A DNA stretch of 35,986 bases, taken from Flavobacteriaceae bacterium. Lineage in GTDB: Bacteria > Bacteroidota > Bacteroidia > Flavobacteriales > Flavobacteriaceae. The stretch's first letter is position 1. Each line of letters begins with the position of its first letter. A program made the position numbers and the translations under genes. Location: positions 1 through 35,986 of the forward strand of contig JABDNM010000115.1 of assembly GCA_013043825.1 (NCBI GenBank), in the 5' to 3' direction. A model generated the notes under the pieces. That model did no database searches, was not told where the DNA came from, and saw only the letters and a list, made by a program, of their open reading frames with translations. Below, piece by piece: positions 24,580-33,097 of the stretch.

Positions 24580-25452
24580 CTATCGCCTGTTGCGTTCAAT
24601 AAAATGAATGATCTTTTCTGCAATGTCGATACCGGTTGTCGTTTCTATTCCCTCCAGGCCAGGAGTGGAATTCACTTCCAATACCACAGGCCCATTGTTG
24701 GTTTGTAGAATATCCACACCACACACCCCCAGCCTCAAAGCTTTGGCTGCGCGCAATGCAACACTTTCTTCTTTTTGAGTGAGTTCAATTACTTCGGAAG
24801 TGCCACCGCGGTGCAGGTTTGAGCGAAAATCTCCCTCCTGGCTTTGCCGCTTCATGGCAGCAACTACTTTACCGTCCACTACGATCACCCGCAAATCGCA
24901 TCCCTTGGATTCGGCGATGAATTCCTGAATGATAAAACGTACTTTGGCGGCTTTTAAAGTCTCAATGGTTGATAAGGCAGATTGATAGGTTTCGGCAAGG
25001 ATCACTCCCTGTCCATGAGTGCCCTGCAAGATCTTGATGATTACCGGCGCCTTACCCAAATGTTGCAGGACCGCTTCGAAATTATAGGCATTACCCAGAT
25101 ATGTTTGAGGGACCGGGATATTGGCCTTGGACAAGATCTGAAAGCAGGTCCATTTGTTCCTCGACTGCAGGATGGGTTCGGCTTCTACGGCACAAAAGAC
25201 CCCACAGGCTTGCAAATGGCGCACCAGTGATGAGCCGTAATAGGTATTGGATGCTCCCACCCTAGGTATAACCGCATGCAGATCGTCGACAATCTCATCG
25301 CCGTAGTACAAGACCGATTTTCCGTTTTCGATGGCGAGCGTACACAAGGAAGGGTCCAGTACCTCCATGTGATGATTCCGCTCCAGTCCCGCCTTGAGTA
25401 AGCTTTGGGTAGAATACAGTTGTTCTCCACGGGAGAGTACGGCTATGTTCAT
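24580..25452 (-). CDS. rimK: RimK-type ATP-grasp amino-acid ligase (copy 2)
   Basis: 290 residues, aligning with the other RimK here almost without gaps; by eye about half the residues match, with the strongest likeness in the ATP-grasp ([35 protein letters not shown]). All ATP and metal residues are kept, so this is not a decaying duplicate. The N-terminal third differs most, which suggests a different acceptor or amino acid. It is the first gene of the minus-strand run, 82 bases ahead of the RimB-like gene and divergent from uvrC. Confidence 0.92.
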   Translation of the reverse strand: MNIAVLSRGEQLYSTQSLLKAGLERNHHMEVLDPSLCTLAIENGKSVLYYGDEIVDDLHAVIPRVGASNTYYGSSLVRHLQACGVFCAVEAEPILQSRNKWTCFQILSKANIPVPQTYLGNAYNFEAVLQHLGKAPVIIKILQGTHGQGVILAETYQSALSTIETLKAAKVRFIIQEFIAESKGCDLRVIVVDGKVVAAMKRQSQEGDFRSNLHRGGTSEVIELTQKEESVALRAAKALRLGVCGVDILQTNNGPVVLEVNSTPGLEGIETTTGIDIAEKIIHFIERNRR

Positions 25453-25540
25453 AGTGTGAGACTTAGTTGCTGCAATTTAGGAAAAAAGACTGAAGTGCAT
25501 CTGGGATTTCCACTTCTTGAAATTAGCCGGGTATTCGGTC

Positions 25541-25570
25541 TTTCAGAAATTAAAACATCGATTATCTTTG
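25541..25570 (+). promoter_or_regulatory. Promoter of uvrC
   Basis: TATCTTTG (25563-25570) is an exact TAnnTTTG. TTTC (25541-25544), 18 nt upstream, is one base off the -33 TTTG. The ATG begins 4 bases after the box, so the start site should fall at or beside the start codon. Confidence 0.55.
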
Positions 25571-25574
25571 AAGT

Positions 25575-27362
25575 ATGGATGAGGCTTCCATCAAACTTCA
25601 AATTTCTACCCTACCCAATCTGCCTGGTGTTTATCAGTACTACGATAAGGATGATAAATTGCTGTATGTTGGAAAAGCCAAGAATTTGAAGAAGCGGGTG
25701 GCCTCCTATTTTACCAAACAGCATGACAATGCCCGAACCCGCCTGTTGGTTAAACGCATCAAGAGGGTTAAACATATCGTGGTCGCCACCGAAACCGATG
25801 CACTGTTGCTTGAGAATAACCTTATCAAGAAGTACCAGCCCAAGTACAATGTCATGTTGAAGGATGACAAGACCTATCCCTGGTTATGCATCAAAAAGGA
25901 ACGTTTTCCAAGGGTGTTCTCCACCCGGAAGTTGATCAAGGACGGCAGTGAATACTTCGGGCCCTATACAAATATGCGTACAGTACACACTTTGCTGGAT
26001 CTCATCAAAGGGTTGTATCCGCTACGTACCTGTAACTATCACCTTTCAGAAGAAAAGATAAAGGCAGGAAAGTACAAGGTATGCCTGGAGTATCATTTGG
26101 GAAATTGTTTGGGGCCTTGTGAGGATAAATATTCGGAAGAAGCCTATAACGAGAACATTGAAGCCATTCGAAATATCATTAAGGGAAATTTTAAAGAATC
26201 GCTTCAAGGTTTCAAAAAGCAGATGAAAGAACATGCGAAGGCTCTGCATTTTGAGGATGCCCAGCGTATCAAGGAAAAAATAGATGTGTTGGAAAATTAC
26301 CAAGCCAAATCCACAGTGGTCAATCCCAAGATCAACAACGTAGATGTGTTTTCCATTATAAGTGATGAAAGTTATGCTTATGTGAACTACTTGCAAATTT
26401 CCTTCGGAAGTATCATTCGTTCCCATACTCTGGAGATAAAAAAGAAGCTTGACGAGAAAGACAAAGAGCTGTTGGAGTTGGCCGTGATTGAACTACGTCA
26501 ACGTTTTCACTCAATTTGTAAAGAGATATACGTTCCGTTTCCCATTCAAACTGAAGAAGGTATCAAAGTCCATGTTCCGAAATTAGGAGACAAGAAGAAG
26601 ATCCTGGAACTATCTACCAGAAATGCCAAATATTTCAGGATGGAGCGATTTAAGCAAGCGAAGATCGTCGATCCGGACCGCCATGAAAAGCGCATCATGG
26701 CACAGATGAAAAAAGACCTGCGCTTGAGTGAAGAACCTAGGCATATCGAATGTTTTGATAACAGTAATATCCAGGGGAGCCATCCGGTAGCTGCTTGTGT
26801 GGTTTTTAGAAATGGAAAACCCAGCAAGAAGGAATATCGTAAGTTCAATATCAAGACGGTGGAGGGACCGGATGATTATGCATCGATGGAAGAAGTGGTT
26901 TATCGACGTTATAAAAGACTGCAGGAAGAGAAGCAACCTCTTCCGCAACTTATTATCATAGATGGGGGGAAGGGTCAGTTATCTTCGGCATTGAAAAGTC
27001 TGGAAAAACTGGATTTACGAGGTAAGATCGCTGTTGTTGGAATCGCAAAGCGATTGGAGGAACTATTTTATCCAGATGATCCCATCCCGCTGTACCTGGA
27101 TAAGAAATCGGAAACCCTGAAGATCATACAGCAATTAAGGAATGAAGCTCATCGTTTCGGTATAAGTTTTCACCGGGATAAGAGAAGCAAGGAGGCGCTG
27201 GATTCGGCATTGGAATCTATTCCGGGCATTGGTGAAAAAACGGTAGTTGCATTGCTGAAGCATTTTAAAAGCGCGAAACGGGTGCGAGAAGCCGGATTCG
27301 ATGAACTGGAAAAAGTAGTTGGCGCCAGTCGTGCAAAAAAAATTGTTACCCTTTTTCAATAG
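25575..27362 (+). CDS. uvrC: UvrABC excinuclease subunit C
   Basis: UvrC makes both incisions around a DNA lesion after UvrA/UvrB recognition. 595 residues, usual length. Domains: GIY-YIG nuclease for the 3' cut (about 10-95, with PGVYQYYD and LLYVGKAKNLKKRV); a cysteine-containing region around NYHLSEEKIKAGKYKVCLEYHLG is split by CxxxxLGxCxxPC-like residues (CLEYHLGNCLGPC); a UVR motif for UvrB binding (about 205-240); the RNase H-like 5' nuclease (CFDNSNIQGSHPVA, IIDGGKGQL, HRDKRSK); and C-terminal helix-hairpin-helix motifs (about 540-595). It is divergent from rimK copy 2 and 29 bases ahead of the patatin gene. Confidence 0.97.
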   Translation: MDEASIKLQISTLPNLPGVYQYYDKDDKLLYVGKAKNLKKRVASYFTKQHDNARTRLLVKRIKRVKHIVVATETDALLLENNLIKKYQPKYNVMLKDDKTYPWLCIKKERFPRVFSTRKLIKDGSEYFGPYTNMRTVHTLLDLIKGLYPLRTCNYHLSEEKIKAGKYKVCLEYHLGNCLGPCEDKYSEEAYNENIEAIRNIIKGNFKESLQGFKKQMKEHAKALHFEDAQRIKEKIDVLENYQAKSTVVNPKINNVDVFSIISDESYAYVNYLQISFGSIIRSHTLEIKKKLDEKDKELLELAVIELRQRFHSICKEIYVPFPIQTEEGIKVHVPKLGDKKKILELSTRNAKYFRMERFKQAKIVDPDRHEKRIMAQMKKDLRLSEEPRHIECFDNSNIQGSHPVAACVVFRNGKPSKKEYRKFNIKTVEGPDDYASMEEVVYRRYKRLQEEKQPLPQLIIIDGGKGQLSSALKSLEKLDLRGKIAVVGIAKRLEELFYPDDPIPLYLDKKSETLKIIQQLRNEAHRFGISFHRDKRSKEALDSALESIPGIGEKTVVALLKHFKSAKRVREAGFDELEKVVGASRAKKIVTLFQ

Positions 27363-27391
27363 ATTTTGGGTAACTTAATGGGAAAATTTCT

Positions 27392-29632
27392 ATGAAAAAA
27401 TGCCTCATCATATTATTGCTTTTGCTTCCGTCGATCTTTTTCGCACAGGAAACAGAGGTGAAAGACCTTAAGATAGGACTGGTCCTTAGTGGTGGCGGCG
27501 CAAAAGGCCTGGCTCATATTGGTGCCCTCAAGGTTATTGAAGAGGCGGGCATTCGGGTAGATTATATTGGTGGAACCAGTATGGGAGCTATCATAGGTGG
27601 CCTGTACGCTTCCGGATACAAAGCCACCCAGTTGGATTCGATATTTCGCACGTTGGATTTCGATCAGATCATCCAGGACGACGTACCGCGAGGTGCTAAG
27701 ACATTTTACGAGAAGGATGATGCCGAGAAATACGCGCTTACTTTACCTTTTGATGACTTCCGTCCCGCTTTTCCAACTGGTATTTCCAAAGGCCAAAATG
27801 TGTATAACTTGCTGTCCCGACTTATGATCCACGTAAAGGATGTGGAGGATTTCAACGAATTACCCATACCGTTCTTTTGTGTAGCAACGAACGTGGAAAC
27901 CGGCGAAGAGGTGATCCTGGATAAAGGTTATTTGCCCAGGGCAGTATCTGCCAGTGGGGCTTTGCCCTCGTTGTTCAGCCCCGTGACCATTGGCAGTACC
28001 ATTTATGTTGATGGGGGCGTGGTAAACAATTATCCGGTAGATGAAGTGCGGGCTATGGGAGCCGATGTTGTTATAGGCGTGGATGTCCAGGATGATTTAA
28101 GAGACAGGGACGAGCTTAGATCGGCTATTGAAGTGATGGTACAGATCAACAACTATCGAACCATCCGGGAAATGAAAAAGAAATCGGATCAAACCAATGT
28201 TTACATCAAACCCGAGATAGATGATTTTACGGTTGTTTCTTTTGCTGAAGGAAAACAAATCGTTAGTGCAGGGGAGACTGCGGCTAAAAGAATGCAAAAT
28301 GAATTAAAGGAATTGGCAAATCAACAAAAACCTACCCCACGTAAGAAGGTTGAATTCAACAATCAGGAAACACTATATATTAAGGACGTAGTGATTCAGG
28401 GAAACAAGAATTATACAGATGCATATGTTTTGGGCAAGCTAAAACTTAGAACTCCCGCTGAAATAAGTTACAAGGAGTTCAATGAGGGCGTCAATAACCT
28501 TTCGGCTACAGGCAATTATGCGGGGATTGACTATAAATTTGTTGAGGATGAAGATAATTCCGAAGAGTATTCCCTTCAATTTCAGGTGAACGAAAGCAAA
28601 TCCAATACATTATTACGACTAGGGGTACACTACGACGATTTATATCGAACAGCGGCTCTTGTAAATGTGACTCGTAAACGGCTTTTCACCAACAACGATG
28701 TGGCGTCCCTTGACCTGGTAGTAGGGGATAACCTGCGCTATAATTTGAATTATTATATCGATAAGGGCTTTTACTGGAGTGTGGGGCTCTCTTCCAGTTT
28801 CAATTCGTTCAATAAAGATGTCGCCGTGGACTTCTTTATTCCAGACATGGTATTGGGGGACGATCTGCAGCTCAATGAACTCAATTTAAAATATGATGAC
28901 CTTACCAACCGGATTTTTGCCCAAACAGTATTTAGAAGAAGCTTTTTACTACGGTTAGGTGTAGAACATAAATGGCTGCACTTGCTTTCAGAGACCATAG
29001 GGATCGACGAAAATAATCTACCGCGTACCGTATTTGAAGACACCAATTACTTCAGCAGTTACGGTGTCTTGAAATACGACACGTTTGATAATAAGTTCTT
29101 CCCAAATAAAGGGGTGTATTTCGAAGGAGATTTTCACTGGTATTTACTGGCAAACGGGCGGAACGATAGCTTTGATCCATTCTCCATCGCTCAGGCGCGT
29201 GTTGCTTACGCCATATCACCAACTTCTCGTTTTTCGATCGTACTATCTACAGAGGGAGGATTTAAATGGGGAGATCGATCTACGACCAGTCTTGACTTTT
29301 TTGTTGGGGGGTATGGTTTTAGGGCTCTGAACAATATCATACCATTGTATGGATACGAAGCCATAAGCCTTCGTGGGGACACTTATTTGAAGTCGGAATT
29401 GGTATTGGATTATGAGATCTTCAAGCGCAACCACATCAATATTTCGGCCAATATCGCGAATGTAGGGGATCAGTTGTTTGAGCGTGGTGAGTGGATCGAC
29501 GGGATCGATTACCAGGGATATGCATTAGGGTATGGCTTGGACACTTTCTTGGGCCCCATCGAATTGAAGTATTCATTCTCGCCTGAACGCGGTGGCGACG
29601 AGTGGTTTGTAAATGTGGGGTTCCGCTTTTAG
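27392..29632 (+). CDS. Patatin-POTRA-barrel fusion, type Vd (PlpD-like) outer-membrane phospholipase
   Basis: 746 residues: signal peptide (1-18, ending FFAQ), patatin lipase domain (about 25-315), one POTRA (about 327-405, LYIKDVVIQGNKNYTDAY), then a 16-strand BamA/Omp85-type barrel (about 410-746) ending in the outer-membrane signature GFRF. The lipase site is complete: the oxyanion loop GGGAKGLAH (34-42), GTSMG with nucleophile Ser63, and DGG with Asp207. It should act as an outer-membrane or surface phospholipase A. The layout equals that of PlpD of Pseudomonas. It follows uvrC by 29 bases, a neighbour without functional link. Confidence 0.93.
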   Translation: MKKCLIILLLLLPSIFFAQETEVKDLKIGLVLSGGGAKGLAHIGALKVIEEAGIRVDYIGGTSMGAIIGGLYASGYKATQLDSIFRTLDFDQIIQDDVPRGAKTFYEKDDAEKYALTLPFDDFRPAFPTGISKGQNVYNLLSRLMIHVKDVEDFNELPIPFFCVATNVETGEEVILDKGYLPRAVSASGALPSLFSPVTIGSTIYVDGGVVNNYPVDEVRAMGADVVIGVDVQDDLRDRDELRSAIEVMVQINNYRTIREMKKKSDQTNVYIKPEIDDFTVVSFAEGKQIVSAGETAAKRMQNELKELANQQKPTPRKKVEFNNQETLYIKDVVIQGNKNYTDAYVLGKLKLRTPAEISYKEFNEGVNNLSATGNYAGIDYKFVEDEDNSEEYSLQFQVNESKSNTLLRLGVHYDDLYRTAALVNVTRKRLFTNNDVASLDLVVGDNLRYNLNYYIDKGFYWSVGLSSSFNSFNKDVAVDFFIPDMVLGDDLQLNELNLKYDDLTNRIFAQTVFRRSFLLRLGVEHKWLHLLSETIGIDENNLPRTVFEDTNYFSSYGVLKYDTFDNKFFPNKGVYFEGDFHWYLLANGRNDSFDPFSIAQARVAYAISPTSRFSIVLSTEGGFKWGDRSTTSLDFFVGGYGFRALNNIIPLYGYEAISLRGDTYLKSELVLDYEIFKRNHINISANIANVGDQLFERGEWIDGIDYQGYALGYGLDTFLGPIELKYSFSPERGGDEWFVNVGFRF

Positions 29633-29760
29633 ATACCATTCAGCATCCATAGAAGGCATTTTTTTCCGATATTTGTAGGATGGTTGACACATGTTGAAAA
29701 CGCGTATTATTACAACTCAAGTTCCTGGGAAAACGAAAATCTGAATAGCCCGTTTCTTTT

Positions 29761-29791
29761 TTGCAGTAATCGAACCACTAATGTAACTTTA
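29761..29791 (+). promoter_or_regulatory. Promoter of hmgA
   Basis: TTG (29761-29763, preceded by a T run), 20 nt, then TAACTTTA (29784-29791). The hmgA ATG starts 5 bases after the box, so the leader would be 0-2 nt. The rest of the 164-base gap from 29633 shows no terminator or ORF that I trust. Confidence 0.55.
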
Positions 29792-29796
29792 CTACC

Positions 29797-30957
29797 ATGC
29801 CATTTTATCATTCTTTAGGAAAAATACCTCCGAAACGACACACGCAGTTCCGAAAACCGGATGGAAGTCTCTATGCCGAACAACTCTTTGGAACCATAGG
29901 TTTTGATGGGATGTATAGCAATTTATATCATGAGCACCGGCCTACCCAGGTGAAGGAGATACAAAAGCAATATAGCGTTGCACCAAAGGTGGCCAAGGCA
30001 AACAATATGCAATCCTATCGCTTTCGTGGATTCCAGGTAGCCCCGGAGAAAGATTACCTGGATAGCCGAAAGGTGATCCTTACCAACAGCGATTGTAACA
30101 TCATCCTGGCTGCACCTCAACAGTCACAGGAGGATTATTTTTATAAGAATACAGACGCCGATGAATTATTGTTTATCCATAAAGGAAGTGGCAAACTACG
30201 AACCCATATGGGGAACCTCGACTTCAAATATGGGGACTATTTGCTCATTCCCAGAGGTATGATCTATAAATTGCAATTTAACGATGATGATAACCGATTA
30301 TTCATTGTTGAATCACGAAGACCTATTTACACACCCAAACGCTATCGAAATTGGTTTGGGCAACTGTTGGAACATTCACCTTATTGCGAGCGTGATATCC
30401 GGAAGCCTTCCGAATTGGAAACCTACGATGAGACCGGAGAATTTCTCATCAAGATCAAAAAGGAAGACGAGATCTTCGATATGGTCTATGCGACACACCC
30501 CTTCGACGTGGTTGGTTATGATGGCTATAATTTTCCTTATGCTTTCTCCATTCACGATTTCGAACCAATTACGGGAAGAATCCACCAGCCTCCACCCGTG
30601 CATCAAACCTTTGAAACCGATGCCTTCGTAGTGTGTTCTTTCTGTCCGAGGTTGTATGATTATCATCCTAAAAGTATACCTGCCCCATACAACCACAGCA
30701 ATATTGATAGTGATGAGGTGTTGTACTATGTAGACGGCGATTTTATGAGTAGGAATGATGTCGATGCCGGCCATATCTCATTGCACCCGGCCGGGATACC
30801 TCATGGACCGCATCCCGGGGCCACCGAACGAAGTATAGGCAAGGTAAAAACCGATGAACTGGCGGTAATGGTCGATACTTTCAAACCTTTGAAAGTTACC
30901 GAGGAGGCTTTAAAGATCGCCGATGAATCTTATTATCAATCCTGGCTGGAAGAATGA
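29797..30957 (+). CDS. hmgA: Homogentisate 1,2-dioxygenase
   Basis: This cytosolic Fe(II) enzyme opens the ring of homogentisate to maleylacetoacetate in tyrosine and phenylalanine breakdown. 386 residues, shorter than the human enzyme but typical of the bacteroidete form. The cupin iron site is visible: His300 and Glu307 in YNHSNIDSDE and His336 in GIPHGPHPG; PPPVHQTFE (265-273) carries the likely catalytic base His269. The spacing His-x6-Glu is one residue longer than in the human protein. hpd follows 95 bases later; maleylacetoacetate isomerase and fumarylacetoacetase are not in the window. Confidence 0.93.
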   Translation: MPFYHSLGKIPPKRHTQFRKPDGSLYAEQLFGTIGFDGMYSNLYHEHRPTQVKEIQKQYSVAPKVAKANNMQSYRFRGFQVAPEKDYLDSRKVILTNSDCNIILAAPQQSQEDYFYKNTDADELLFIHKGSGKLRTHMGNLDFKYGDYLLIPRGMIYKLQFNDDDNRLFIVESRRPIYTPKRYRNWFGQLLEHSPYCERDIRKPSELETYDETGEFLIKIKKEDEIFDMVYATHPFDVVGYDGYNFPYAFSIHDFEPITGRIHQPPPVHQTFETDAFVVCSFCPRLYDYHPKSIPAPYNHSNIDSDEVLYYVDGDFMSRNDVDAGHISLHPAGIPHGPHPGATERSIGKVKTDELAVMVDTFKPLKVTEEALKIADESYYQSWLEE

Positions 30958-31002
30958 TCAAACGAGTTGACATAACATCGCATCTTCGAGCCATGTGGTA
31001 AC

Positions 31003-31038
31003 GTTTATACACATTTTTGGTATGAAATGAGTATAAAC
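31003..31038. repeat. Inverted repeat upstream of hpd
   Basis: GTTTATAC (31003-31010) and GTATAAAC (31031-31038) are perfect 8-bp inverted arms with a 20-base spacer, ending 14 bases before the hpd ATG. Position and dyad symmetry fit an operator for a dimeric regulator, or a leader hairpin. There is no convincing -33/-7 pair in this gap. Confidence 0.55.
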
Positions 31039-31052
31039 AATTAAAAGAAAGA

Positions 31053-32219
31053 ATGATGGCAAGAGAAATAAAAAATTTAAAAGACCTTCAGAATACGGAG
31101 TTCGGTTTGAAGAAACTATTTAGTGAAGCCGAGGATTTTCTACCGCTACTGGGAACAGATTACGTGGAGTTATATGTGGGCAATGCCAAACAAGCCGCTT
31201 ATTATTACAAATCGGCCTTCGGGTTTCAATCGGAAGCCTACGCAGGATTAGAAACCGGATTGAAAGACCGGGTTTCCTATGTTTTAAGGCAAGACAAAAT
31301 TCGTTTGGTGCTAACCTCTCCCTTAAACAAAGGGGGATCTATCAACAAGCATTTAGACGAGCATGGTGACGCGGCCAAGGTAATTGCACTTTGGGTGGAT
31401 GACGCTACCAAGGCCTTTGAAGAGACCACAAGTCGTGGGGCTCAACCCTATCTGGAACCTGTTCGTGAAGAAGACGAGCACGGTTACGTGATTCGATCCG
31501 GCATCTACACTTATGGAGAAACCGTTCATATTTTTGTAGAACGAAAGAACTACCACGGGATATTTTTACCTGGATATGAAAAATGGGAATCGCACTACAA
31601 CCCCAGCGAAGTTGGCCTTAAGTACATCGACCACATCGTGGGCAATGTAGGATGGAATGAAATGAACACATGGTGTAAGTTTTATGCCGAAGTAATGGGC
31701 TTTGCACAGATCATATCCTTCGCCGATGATGATATCTCAACAGAGTATACCGCACTTATGAGTAAAGTGATGAGCAACGGGAATGGCAGAATCAAATTTC
31801 CTATCAACGAACCGGCCGAGGCTGAAAAGAAATCACAGATCGAAGAGTACCTCGATTTTTACAATGGGCCTGGGGTGCAACATTTGGCGCTGGCCACCGA
31901 TGATATTGTAACCACTGTTTCGGCCATGCGTGATCGGGGTGTGGAGTTCCTGTACGTTCCGGATACCTATTACGACGATGTCCTGGAACGTGTGGGGGAG
32001 ATCGATGAGGATATAGAAGTTTTGAAAAAACATGGAATTCTCATCGACCGTGATGAAGAAGGCTATTTATTGCAGTTGTTTACCAATAATGTCCTGGACA
32101 GGCCTACTATGTTCATTGAGATCATCCAGCGCAAGGGTGCTCAGTCCTTTGGCGTGGGTAATTTTAAAGCACTGTTTGAAGCTATCGAGCGACAACAGGC
32201 CAAGCGGGGAACCCTGTAA
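31053..32219 (+). CDS. hpd: 4-hydroxyphenylpyruvate dioxygenase
   Basis: The enzyme turns 4-hydroxyphenylpyruvate into homogentisate, the substrate of the HmgA encoded just upstream. 388 residues, two vicinal-oxygen-chelate halves. Iron ligands: His194 in YIDHIVGNV, His277 in GVQHLALATDDI and Glu356 in MFIEIIQR. The C-terminal KGAQSFGVGNFKALFEAIE is the family's gating helix. ATG codons occur at 31053 and 31056; either may start. An inverted repeat precedes it and a strong terminator follows, so it is probably controlled as its own unit or with hmgA. Confidence 0.95.
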   Translation: MMAREIKNLKDLQNTEFGLKKLFSEAEDFLPLLGTDYVELYVGNAKQAAYYYKSAFGFQSEAYAGLETGLKDRVSYVLRQDKIRLVLTSPLNKGGSINKHLDEHGDAAKVIALWVDDATKAFEETTSRGAQPYLEPVREEDEHGYVIRSGIYTYGETVHIFVERKNYHGIFLPGYEKWESHYNPSEVGLKYIDHIVGNVGWNEMNTWCKFYAEVMGFAQIISFADDDISTEYTALMSKVMSNGNGRIKFPINEPAEAEKKSQIEEYLDFYNGPGVQHLALATDDIVTTVSAMRDRGVEFLYVPDTYYDDVLERVGEIDEDIEVLKKHGILIDRDEEGYLLQLFTNNVLDRPTMFIEIIQRKGAQSFGVGNFKALFEAIERQQAKRGTL

Positions 32220-32232
32220 ATAATGTAACACG

Positions 32233-32275
32233 AACCAAACTCCATCGTCTAAAGAGATGGAGTTTTGGTTTTTTT
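32233..32275 (+). terminator. Intrinsic terminator after hpd
   Basis: AAACTCCATC (32237-32246) pairs perfectly with GATGGAGTTT (32256-32265), a 10-bp stem with a 9-base loop; AACC (32233-32236) can extend it past a one-base bulge with GGTT (32267-32270). Ts continue to 32275. It separates hpd from the DUF3108 gene. Confidence 0.88.
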
Positions 32276-32314
32276 GGAACAGTCCTTGATTTAGCCTACT
32301 AAAAGACCCCAAAA

Positions 32315-33094
32315 ATGAACAAAATGAAGCACTATTTACTCTTGTTTATCTTAAGCATTTCCACCTATGGTATTGCGCAGGACAGGGCGTATGGAGACGG
32401 TGAATGGTTTAAATTCCGCGTTCACTATGGCTTTGTAACTGCGGGATATGCCACCTTGGAGGTGAAAAGTACTCAATTGAACGGAAACGACGTCTTTCAT
32501 GTTAAAGGCTATGGCAAGACCGTAGGGCTGTCACGTGCTTTTTTTAAAGTTGAAGACGACTACCAAACCTATATCGACAAAGAGAAAGATATCCCGTATC
32601 GTTTTATTCGGAATATAGATGAAGGTGGACATACCAAGGACATTCAGATCGACTTCGATCATGGAGCTGGAAAAGCGTTGGTTCATAATAAAAAACACAA
32701 AACCAAGGAGTGGGTAAACTTTCCAAGGGACGCCCAGGATATGGTTTCGGCTTTTTATTACCTTAGGAATAACCTGGATATCGATTCTATCAAGGAAGGG
32801 GATACCATGGACATGAATATGTTTTTCGATAAGGAGAATTATAAATTTCGTCTTAAATTTCTGGGCAGGGAAATAATTCGTACTAAATTTGGAAAAGTTC
32901 CCACGCTCAAATTCAGGCCTTATGTACAATCGGGTAGGGTATTTAAAGAAAAGGAGAGTTTGACCGTTTGGGTCACCGACGATAAGAACCGCATGCCCGT
33001 ATTGATCAAAGCAGATCTTGCGGTCGGGTCCTTAAAGGCTTCCCTAAGCGAATTTAAAGGATTGAAGAATTCGTTCAGAATACAAGTAGACTAA
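32315..33094 (+). CDS. DUF3108 exported protein
   Basis: 259 residues. A signal peptide (cut near YGIAQ, about 22) leads into a beta-rich domain; GEWFKFRVHYGFVTAGYATLEV near the start of the mature protein is characteristic of DUF3108. The function of DUF3108 is not established; the periplasmic location and beta-rich profile would allow lipid or envelope binding. It has ATGs at 32315 and 32324; the second gives MKHYLLLFIL, an equally good signal peptide. The kynA ATG is 3 bases beyond the stop, so the two are cotranscribed. Confidence 0.82.
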   Translation: MNKMKHYLLLFILSISTYGIAQDRAYGDGEWFKFRVHYGFVTAGYATLEVKSTQLNGNDVFHVKGYGKTVGLSRAFFKVEDDYQTYIDKEKDIPYRFIRNIDEGGHTKDIQIDFDHGAGKALVHNKKHKTKEWVNFPRDAQDMVSAFYYLRNNLDIDSIKEGDTMDMNMFFDKENYKFRLKFLGREIIRTKFGKVPTLKFRPYVQSGRVFKEKESLTVWVTDDKNRMPVLIKADLAVGSLKASLSEFKGLKNSFRIQVD

Positions 33095-33097
33095 CTC

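Noticed and set aside
29683-30972. GTTGACA shared by the gaps before hmgA (29683-29689) and hpd (30966-30972)
   Set aside because: A single 7-base match in two gaps, not in dyads and not at matching distances from the start codons; too weak for a shared site.
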